Source of the DNA: Amycolatopsis vancoresmycina
Lineage (GTDB): Bacteria > Actinomycetota > Actinomycetes > Mycobacteriales > Pseudonocardiaceae
Direction: 5' to 3'
Assembly (NCBI RefSeq): GCF_000716785.1
Contig: NZ_JNYY01000006.1
Coordinates: 124,001-188,000 of the forward strand
DNA length: 64,000 nt
The notes beneath the pieces were generated by a model. The model was not told the DNA's origin and did no database searches. It worked only from the letters and a program-made list of their open reading frames with translations. The first letter of the stretch is position 1. Each line of letters opens with the position of its first letter. A program made the translations under genes and the position numbers. Shown in pieces: positions 58,701-64,000 of this stretch.

Positions 58701-58921
58701 AGCGCGGTCAGGGTCGGGATGATCAGGACGGCGGCCAGCTTGGAGCGCAGCCGCCAGTCGCGCATGCCGGAGAAGAACCCGGCCTTCTTGCCCGGACTCT
58801 CACCGGTTGACTGCGCAGGGGCCCCTCCCACCCCCGCGGTGTCTTCGTTCGGCACCGCCGCACCACCATCATCGTTCGTGCTCGTGAAGCCCTGGTCGGT
58901 CCAGCGCCCGCCAGGGCGCAT
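55769..58921 (-). CDS. Nitrate/nitrite sensor-type histidine kinase (CvnA-type)
   Basis: 1050 residues from ATG 58921, preceded by GAGGAG; the earlier GTG 58939 lacks one. Order: membrane segment 1 near 60-82, an extracellular NIT-type sensor of about 260 residues (VVHELQNERSLAVARIAS is its signature), membrane segment 2 (AGVLAALAAAIALMLVVARL), HAMP, a DHp-like helix DHLATRLRRNGESLLVLSG, and HATPase with LAELLDNATYFSEP (N box) and DHGVGMS (G1). The conserved His of typical kinases is in DHLATR. The C-terminal 330 residues are Pro/acidic and disordered. Conservon kinases sense unknown ligands and work through the GTPase rather than a response regulator. Confidence 0.9.
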   Translation of the reverse strand: MRPGGRWTDQGFTSTNDDGGAAVPNEDTAGVGGAPAQSTGESPGKKAGFFSGMRDWRLRSKLAAVLIIPTLTALALGALRVVDDARQAAEFQRTADQVAFAVKVTTVVHELQNERSLAVARIASSNQLLQTGLDAQIAKVDREVSDLRNAAGSLKYDDQATKDRYTRGLQRLDALRPLRAAFNAQNGLPDITVLTAYSGILDSLIELGREVTTAVTDRDVLRLGTSTQAISEAKEFTTRADAQLQIAAFRGSFPGDLLDQTHASASSADASVAAFLANADDDQRQLYNDTYSGPEVDDRRRIQTNAFSLAQQNDPPSIDTTALGKDSTVSADKLHAVESNLLAQLKTRADDLATAAVNSAWLGGAGVLAALAAAIALMLVVARLMLRPLRVLRKSALDVAYTRLPETVQAILDDPDPVGASKKAVQPVPVTSRDEIGEVARSFDIVHEQAVKMAAEQALLRENVNGIFVNLSRRSQRLVERQLGVIDRLEADEQDPDHLASLFELDHLATRLRRNGESLLVLSGAGLAKSVPKPVPAADVIGAAVSEIEQYARIEVGIVPDVAVQGLAIHDLVHVLAELLDNATYFSEPETKVIVRAVVTRRKALAIQVTDHGVGMSEERLAEVNARLADPPDLDVSVTRRMGLYVVSRLAKRHGIEVRLRENEDIEGGVIARVVVPAELLTQLRPGMQRQTPPPANRSETSMSLPSIPIPAARSDFDQTQTFAQTPPPPSAPPPPAPPVHEPVPNQGGLVPLDQPISLDDLVSGGRAAGPFLSPELPKPETPAWPTAEDLAPLTPSSNGDGASSRAGDTQFAPLVLPKREPKFVPPEEPPPPPPAPVTEVGSSALEDDVPTRRLPIYQSVLSRWFSEGDDSAADPAAPQGEGDDPNLPPLTGSDEPRVPAASVAPVADAPRDELQPTAATRHPLLPPDDGWHSASDDGWQAAQSLLESKNEEITPAGLPKRVPNAYLVPGSISSPSVDAPPQNSFADNTAGMPGTGAITRSASAARSRMASFQRGYTSGRHALKELPGEEQLESSRVPGRGNTTDSSEE

Positions 58922-59618
58922 CGCGTTCTCCTCAGTCACTCGTCTGCACGCTCCCGGCGCTCCGGGGCTGCGGCCGATCGGAAGGAGCCCAGCGCGAGAC
59001 GCTACCCGTACGGGTGAAAAGATCGTCTTCGACGGGGGTTCCTGAACCCCGTCCGGCCGGACGGAATCGGTTCAGCTCGAGCATCACGGTCGGGTCCCTG
59101 GGCTGGTCTTGCATCGTCTGTTGGTCCGGCCTAGCCCACCGGCGCGGCGGCTGTGGCCGGCCGGGCAGTGGCCAGTGCGGGAAGGTTTCTCTCAGGAAAA
59201 GCACAGCCTGTGCTGGTACACCGAAGGTGGGTTGGCTCGGCCATCCAGGCACTCTCTCTCACTACATCGGAGGTTGTTACCTCCCCGCAGGTGCAGAGGG
59301 TAGCGAACGCCCGGGCAAGATGTAACCCTCCCGACTCGACCCGCTGGATGTTGCACAGCGTTCGCTCAGTCGACACACAGCTGGTCATCGCACATTCAGA
59401 ACCTGCCCCCTACGCTGGGTGAACCGCTACGGCGAGTGGAGCAGTGGGTCTAGACCAGAGGCCACGAGAGTGACGTGCGCCACTCTATCCGGTAGTGATT
59501 CCACCCATTGTGAGCAAGCTGTCACGTTCTCTACAGTGGCCCGCGTGGTTCCGAGAATGAGTCACGCACTCCCACCGGAATCGGTTCCCCAACCGTCACT
59601 TTCTTCAAGGAGCAGGCC
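58922..59618. other. Divergent intergenic region of about 700 nt
   Basis: Upstream of both the conservon kinase (minus) and the ABC importer (plus), so it should hold both promoters. Visible elements: the palindrome ACCCGTACGGGT at 59004-59015 and GGTCTAGACC at 59458-59467. Short frames on either strand have no ribosome site or family similarity. The lower GC near 59200-59600 suits a regulatory region. Confidence 0.5.
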
Positions 59619-60641
59619 TTGCTTGGAAACGCCATGAGCAGTGGCCGGGTTCGCACTCGCCGCGCCGCGCTCGGGCTCGCCCTCACCGTCGCAGCCGCCA
59701 CGGCCCTCACCGGCTGCAGTGCGCTCGGCTCGGACAGCTCGAACGCCTCGTCGAACGGGGGCGGCCTGGAGAAGTCGAAGATCAAGGTCTCCATCATGCC
59801 GACCACGGACCTGGCCCCCTTCTGGCTGGCCCAGGACGGCGGCTACTTCAAGGCCGAGGGCCTCGAGGTCGAGCAGATCGTCGCCAAGAGCGGCCAGGAG
59901 TCGATGCAGAAGGCGATGAACGGCGAGGCGGACATCGCCCTCTCGACGTACACGCCGTTCTTCGTCGCCAAGAGCAAGGACGCCGCCGACATCCAGCTCG
60001 TCGCCGACGGCACGTCGGTGAACGCGAAGAGCAACGCCATCGTCACGGTGCCGACCTCGAACGTGAAGACGGTCAACGACCTGGCCGGCAAGCGGATCGC
60101 GATCACCGCCAAGAACACCGCGTCCGACATCCTGACCAAGTCGGTCATGAAGGACCACGGCGTCGACTTCAGCACGGTCCAGTGGACGCTGGTCCCGCTG
60201 CCGAACATGGCGGCGGCGCTGAAGGACAACCAGGTCGACGCGGCCTACATGCCGGAGCCGATGCTCTCGCAGGCGGCGAAGACCGTCGGCGCGACGCCGG
60301 TCGTCGACATCAACACCGGTGCCAGCCAGGACTTCCCCCTGACCGGCTACGGCTCGACGACCAAGTGGGTGCAGGCGAACCCGAAGACCCTCGCGGCCTT
60401 CCAGCGCGCGATGAAGAAGGCGACCGCCGACGCGATCAACGACCGGTCGAAGGTCGAGCCGCTGCTGGTCAAGTACGCGAAGATCGACGAGGACACGGCG
60501 AAGCTGCTCACCCTGCCCGGGTACGGCTCCACCCTGGACGCCCGGCGTCTCCAGCGCGTGCCCGACCTGCTGCTGCAGATGGGCGTCATCACCAGCAAGG
60601 TCGACGCGGCGCCGATGATCGCCCCGCAGGCGACCAGCTGA
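59619..60641 (+). CDS. ABC transporter substrate-binding lipoprotein (NMT1/SsuA-like)
   Basis: 340 residues. The start is TTG 59619: AAGGAG sits 6 nt before it, while ATG 59634 is 21 nt away. The signal peptide ends LTGC (lipobox, Cys near residue 30). The mature protein is an NMT1/THI5/SsuA-type binding fold: SIMPTTDLAPFWLAQDGGYF, LNGEADIALSTYTPFF-type region (NGEADIALSTYTPFF) and DLAGKRIAIT. Ligands in this family include sulfonates, taurine, nitrate, bicarbonate or pyrimidine precursors; none can be chosen. First of a four-gene importer operon. Confidence 0.88.
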   Translation: MLGNAMSSGRVRTRRAALGLALTVAAATALTGCSALGSDSSNASSNGGGLEKSKIKVSIMPTTDLAPFWLAQDGGYFKAEGLEVEQIVAKSGQESMQKAMNGEADIALSTYTPFFVAKSKDAADIQLVADGTSVNAKSNAIVTVPTSNVKTVNDLAGKRIAITAKNTASDILTKSVMKDHGVDFSTVQWTLVPLPNMAAALKDNQVDAAYMPEPMLSQAAKTVGATPVVDINTGASQDFPLTGYGSTTKWVQANPKTLAAFQRAMKKATADAINDRSKVEPLLVKYAKIDEDTAKLLTLPGYGSTLDARRLQRVPDLLLQMGVITSKVDAAPMIAPQATS

Positions 60642-60642
60642 C

Positions 60643-61413
60643 GTGAAGAAACTGCTCCGCGGCCTGGCCGGTCTGGTCGGCTTCCTCCTGCTCTGGGAGG
60701 TCGTCGTCCAGATCGGCCTGGTCAGTAAGACGTTCACCCCGCCGCCGAGCGTGGTCCTGGTCACCGTCTGGGACCTGCTGGGCGACCCCGAGTTCCTCCG
60801 CGACGTCGTCGCCACCATGCTGGCCTGGCTGATCGCCATCGCGATCGCGATCGCCGTCGGTGTCCCCGCCGGGCTGCTGCTGGGCAGCGTCCCGGCGCTG
60901 CGCTCGGCCACCTCCGCGATCGTGGAGTTCCTCCGGCCGATCCCGGTCACCGCGTTGATCCCCCTCGTGCTGCTGGTGATCGGCTCCGGACCCGAGGCGA
61001 AGATCACTCTCGCCGTGTACGCCTCGCTGTGGCCGATCATGTTCAACACGATCTACGGCATGGGCGAGATCGACCCGGTGCTGATGGAGACCGCCCGCGC
61101 GTGCGGGACCAGCCGGTTCCGCATCCTGTCGTCGGTCGCGCTGCCGCAGACCGCGCCGTTCGTCTTCACCGGCGTTCGGCTGTCGGCGACCATCTCCCTG
61201 ATCGCCGTCGTCAGCGTCGAGTTCCTGGCCGGTTCCGAGGTCGGGCTGGGCAACTTCGTCCTGGTCGCCAGCACCGGTTCGGTCCGGTTCGACCTGGTGC
61301 TCGCCGGTACGGTGGTCGCGGGCCTGCTGGGCTACCTGATCAACGAGGGACTCGACCAGCTCGGCAGGCGGTTGTTCCGCTGGAGCACGGTGGACCGGGA
61401 GGCGATCGGATGA
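60643..61413 (+). CDS. ABC transporter permease 1
   Basis: 256 residues from GTG 60643, 1 nt after the binding-protein stop. About six membrane helices; the permease loop is ETARACGTSRFRILSSVALP, the EAA motif of SsuC/TauC type permeases. It ends with an ATGA overlap with permease 2. Forms the membrane channel with permease 2. Confidence 0.9.
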   Translation: MKKLLRGLAGLVGFLLLWEVVVQIGLVSKTFTPPPSVVLVTVWDLLGDPEFLRDVVATMLAWLIAIAIAIAVGVPAGLLLGSVPALRSATSAIVEFLRPIPVTALIPLVLLVIGSGPEAKITLAVYASLWPIMFNTIYGMGEIDPVLMETARACGTSRFRILSSVALPQTAPFVFTGVRLSATISLIAVVSVEFLAGSEVGLGNFVLVASTGSVRFDLVLAGTVVAGLLGYLINEGLDQLGRRLFRWSTVDREAIG

Positions 61414-62243
61414 CCGCGGCGACCCTCACGGGCCGGGTCGGCAGGCGGGCCGCGCGCGGCGCCGCCACCGTCGTCCGCAACTGGCTGCTGTTCGCGATCC
61501 TGGTGGTCGGCTGGGAGTTCGCCGCCCGGGCCGGCGGCAGCAAGTACTTCCCGCCACCGACCGAGATCGCGCCGGCCGCGGCGAAGCTGTGGTTCAGCGG
61601 GCCCGCGTCGCACCTGTTCCTCACCGACGCGGTGTTCGACAACGTGTTCCCCAGCCTCGGCCGGACGCTCGGCGGGTGGGCGCTGGCCGCCGTCGTCGGC
61701 ATCCTCCTCGGCGTGCTGCTCGGCCGGTCGGACACGGCGATGGACTACGTCGGCCCGCTGTTCGCGTTCTTCCGCTCGATCCCGCCGCCGACGCTGATCC
61801 CGGTGTTCGTGGTGCTGTTCGGGCTGAGCGCGGGGATGCAGACCGGGTCGATCATCTTCGGCGCGGTGTGGCCGGTGCTGCTCAACGCCGTCGACGGCGT
61901 CCGCTCGGTCGACCAGGTGAAGGTGGAGACGGCCCGCTCGTTCCGCACGCCCAAGCGGTACTGGGTCGGCATGGTGGTGCTGCCGGCGGCGGCGCCGAAG
62001 ATCTTCGCCGGGATGCGGGTGAGCCTGTCGATCGCGCTGCTGCTGATGGTCGTGTCCGAACTGGTCGGCGCCAACTTCGGCATCGGCCGGTCGCTGCTGA
62101 ACGCCCAGCAGGACTTCGACTTCCCGGTCATGTGGTCGTGGCTGGTGCTGCTCGGGATCCTCGGCTACGTCTTCAACACGATCTTCCTGGCGGCGGAACG
62201 GCGGGTACTGGCCTGGCAGCCCACCCGTCTCGGCCGTGACTGA
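61410..62243 (+). CDS. ABC transporter permease 2
   Basis: 277 residues from ATG 61410 (ATGA overlap). Six helices and the EAA loop VETARSFRTPKRYWVGMVVLP, again SsuC-like but different from permease 1, so the importer has a heterodimeric channel. SsuC/TauC systems usually have a single permease; two distinct permeases resemble some nitrate or pyrimidine importers. Confidence 0.9.
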   Translation: MTAATLTGRVGRRAARGAATVVRNWLLFAILVVGWEFAARAGGSKYFPPPTEIAPAAAKLWFSGPASHLFLTDAVFDNVFPSLGRTLGGWALAAVVGILLGVLLGRSDTAMDYVGPLFAFFRSIPPPTLIPVFVVLFGLSAGMQTGSIIFGAVWPVLLNAVDGVRSVDQVKVETARSFRTPKRYWVGMVVLPAAAPKIFAGMRVSLSIALLLMVVSELVGANFGIGRSLLNAQQDFDFPVMWSWLVLLGILGYVFNTIFLAAERRVLAWQPTRLGRD

Positions 62244-62265
62244 CGCTCCGAAAGGCCTCTCCCCC

Positions 62266-63132
62266 ATGTCAACCATGCTCGAAGTCTCCGGCCTCAGCCA
62301 CACGTACGGCCGCGGCGCGAAGGCGCACACCGCGGTGCAGGACCTGACGTTCACCGTCGAGGCCGGGCAGCTGGCCAGCATCGTCGGGCCGTCCGGGTGC
62401 GGGAAGTCGACGCTGCTGCGCTGCATCGCCGGGCTGACCCCGTCGACCGAGGGCACGGTGAGCCTGCACGGCGACCGCGTCAACGGCGTGCCGGACGACC
62501 TCGCCGTCGTGTTCCAGGACTACAGCCGTTCGCTGTTCCCGTGGCTTTCGGTGCAGAAGAACGTCGAGTTCCCGTTGCGGTGGCGGCCGGTTTCGCGTGC
62601 GGAACGGCGGTCGCGGGCCGCGGAAGCCCTCGAACAGGTCGGCCTGTCCGGCGTCGGCGGCAAGTACCCGTGGCAGCTGTCCGGCGGCATGCAGCAGCGG
62701 GTGTCGATCGCCCGCGCGCTGGCCAGCCGCCCGGCGCTGCTGCTGATGGACGAGCCGTTCGCCTCGGTCGACGCCCAGACGCGGTTCGAGCTGGAGGACC
62801 TCACCCGGCGCGTGCAGCGCGAGCAGGGCAGCACGATCCTGGTGGTCACGCACGACATCGACGAGAGCGTCTACCTGTCCGACCGGGTGCTGGTGCTGTC
62901 GAAGTCGCCGGCGTCGATCGTGGCGGACCTGCCGGTCGGGCTGCCCGCCGAGCGGGACCAGATCACCACGCGCGAGTCGGCGGAGTTCGTGACGCTGCGC
63001 GGCGAAGTGGCCCGGCTGCTGCACGGTGACAGCCCGGAGGAGGCCGCCACGGCCGCGTCCGACGCCGCCGAGTGGGACCTCGCCGAGCGGGCCTCGGACA
63101 TCACCCCGGACACCGCCGAAACCCGCAGCTAG
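62266..63132 (+). CDS. ABC transporter ATPase (SsuB/TauB-like)
   Basis: About 288 residues from ATG 62266; a GTG at 62236 overlaps the upstream stop and is an alternative. Walker A GPSGCGKS, Q-loop VVFQDYSRSLFPW, signature LSGGMQQRV, Walker B LLMDEPFASVD and VVTHDIDE H-loop. Its acidic C-terminal tail (about 40 residues) is longer than usual. Completes the importer; palindrome copy B follows 18 nt after the stop. Confidence 0.92.
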   Translation: MSTMLEVSGLSHTYGRGAKAHTAVQDLTFTVEAGQLASIVGPSGCGKSTLLRCIAGLTPSTEGTVSLHGDRVNGVPDDLAVVFQDYSRSLFPWLSVQKNVEFPLRWRPVSRAERRSRAAEALEQVGLSGVGGKYPWQLSGGMQQRVSIARALASRPALLLMDEPFASVDAQTRFELEDLTRRVQREQGSTILVVTHDIDESVYLSDRVLVLSKSPASIVADLPVGLPAERDQITTRESAEFVTLRGEVARLLHGDSPEEAATAASDAAEWDLAERASDITPDTAETRS

Positions 63133-63149
63133 CCCCCTGCCGCAGCTTG

Positions 63150-63193
63150 TCGTGAGTGGTAAGGCGAGTTAGAACTCGCCTTACCACTCACGA
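63150..63193. repeat. 44-nt palindrome, copy B, exact inverse of copy A
   Basis: Arms 63150-63170 and 63173-63193 are identical to those at 38814-38857; only the loop differs (ag here, ct there). Since ag is the complement of ct, the full element equals the reverse complement of copy A. It lies between the convergent ABC ATPase and decarboxylase genes, 18 nt after one stop and 4 nt before the other. Confidence 0.85.
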
Positions 63194-63197
63194 GCCG

Positions 63198-64000
63198 TCA
63201 GTAGAGGGGACGTGTTGAGGCCACGACGCGGACGTGGACGAGCGTCGGCCGGGGGTCGGCCAGGGCCTTGGTGAGGCCGGGGGCCAGGTCGGCGGGCTCG
63301 GTGATCGTCACGCCGTGGCAGCCCATGCTCTCCGCCAGTGCGGCGAAGCCGATGCCGCCCAGTTCCGTGCCCGGCAGCTTTTCGCCGCCGATCGCGTCGC
63401 CGAGGATGCGGACCGCCGCGTACTCGGAGTTGTCCAGGATGACGAACGTGACCGGCAGCTCCTGGCGCGCCGCCGTCCAGAGCGCCTGAATGCCGTACAT
63501 GCTCGAGCCGTCGCCGATGACGCCGACGACCTTGCGGTCCGGCCGGGCGAGCGCGGCGCCGACCACGCCGGGGATGCCGTAGCCGAGCGTGCCGCTGGCC
63601 ATCGTCAGGAACCCGGTGTCGGTGGCGGTGATCGGCAGGTGGTCGTGCAGGACCCCGCGGTGGCTGGGCGCCTCCTCGACGACGACGGCGTTGTCCGGCA
63701 ACAGGTCTGCGAGCGTCGAGTAGACGAGCTCGCCGGTCAGCTTGTCGACGCTGGGCTTCGCGGGACGCTTCCGCGGTTCCGGCGCGGGCCGGGTGCTGCG
63801 CTCGACGACGTTGAGCAGCGCGCGGACGCCCAGCTTCGGCGTGGCGCGGATGCCGGTGCCTTCGAAGGCGCGGGCGAGGACCTGCTCGTCGTCGCTGACG
63901 ATGAACAGCGGCGGCAGCGGGGTTTCCCCGCGTCCGCGGTCGACGTGGTAGGTGAAGGCGGGCGCACCGAGCACGAGGACGAGGTCGTGCCGCGCGAGCG
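63198..64000 (-). CDS. Thiamine-diphosphate decarboxylase, benzoylformate decarboxylase-like (5' end outside window)
   Basis: Open to the right edge; 267 residues of the C-terminal part are visible, starting in the linker domain (LVLVLGAPAFTYHV). The ThDP-binding domain has FLTMASGTLGYGIPGVVGAA and the GDG-N motif VIGDGSSMYGIQALWTAA followed by ILDNSEYAAVR (metal-binding Asn). The spacing and EAPSHRG region resemble MdlC-type benzoylformate decarboxylase and acetolactate synthase-like enzymes. It decarboxylates a 2-oxo acid; which one cannot be told. Transcribed toward the ABC importer. Confidence 0.85.
   Translation of the reverse strand, partial: LARHDLVLVLGAPAFTYHVDRGRGETPLPPLFIVSDDEQVLARAFEGTGIRATPKLGVRALLNVVERSTRPAPEPRKRPAKPSVDKLTGELVYSTLADLLPDNAVVVEEAPSHRGVLHDHLPITATDTGFLTMASGTLGYGIPGVVGAALARPDRKVVGVIGDGSSMYGIQALWTAARQELPVTFVILDNSEYAAVRILGDAIGGEKLPGTELGGIGFAALAESMGCHGVTITEPADLAPGLTKALADPRPTLVHVRVVASTRPLY

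Overview
The window is about 70% GC, uses GTG/ATG starts with frequent 4-nt ATGA/GTGA overlaps, and carries actinobacterial hallmarks: an Rpf-type resuscitation factor, EspG/PPE-like proteins, a conservon of histidine kinase, roadblock, DUF742 and GTPase, R2lox, and DUF2530/DUF2771/DUF3027 proteins. Gene order resembles the Mycobacterium tuberculosis Rv0862c-Rv0883c neighbourhood as I remember it (XPB-N-like protein, moaC/mog/moaE, rpfA, moaD, moaA, cspB, MFS, DUF2771, SpoU methylase, DUF3027), with many insertions. A member of the Pseudonocardiales, most likely Amycolatopsis or a relative, fits best. This is inference from content, not a database match.

Layout. 1-8.5 kb: end of a DUF2537-like membrane protein, a TrmH-type RNA methylase, a GCS2-type ligase, a TetR regulator, an NB-ARC/TPR NLR-like ATPase bounded by a 15-bp direct repeat, heme oxygenase, superoxide dismutase and arylamine N-acetyltransferase. 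8.5-21.3 kb: a perfect IdeR-type iron box, a MarR-MFS operon, an AzgA-type purine permease, DUF2530, a sacsin-like GHKL ATPase with DUF3027, a glutaminyl cyclase-like lipoprotein, an MFS protein, DUF2771 and a cold-shock protein. 21.4-25.6 kb: a HAD phosphatase, TetR plus R2lox, and an acyl-CoA ligase.

26.6-30.7 kb holds the most unusual set: five tightly overlapping genes encoding a Ycf46-like AAA ATPase, a DUF2997 peptide, a single-domain radical SAM protein, a DUF1257 (Ycf35-like) protein, and a protein built from IF2/EF-Tu-like beta-barrels without a GTPase domain but with a helix-hairpin-helix tail. The close packing implies one uncharacterised machine. It is followed by EspG, a DUF3558 lipoprotein and two candidate type VII secretion substrates (30.7-34.0 kb).

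34.1-38.8 kb: PhzF, YccF, a PPP phosphatase, a HAD-IIA phosphatase and a cytosolic multicopper oxidase. 38.8-47.1 kb is a molybdenum supercluster (modC, modB, modA, TOBE regulator, MarR, moaA, moaD, MogA-MoaE fusion, moaC) interrupted by an rpf gene whose leader carries a CRP-like site and a probable c-di-AMP riboswitch. 47.3-51.9 kb: malic enzyme, a small protein, a helicase-associated protein and a secreted protein. 51.9-58.9 kb: one complete conservon plus an extra roadblock/DUF742 pair. 59.6-64 kb: a nitrate/sulfonate/taurine-type ABC importer and part of a thiamine-diphosphate decarboxylase.

Convergent gene ends follow a striking rule. They either overlap or touch at their stop codons, or are separated by a strong palindrome; two of these palindromes are exact inverted copies of each other.
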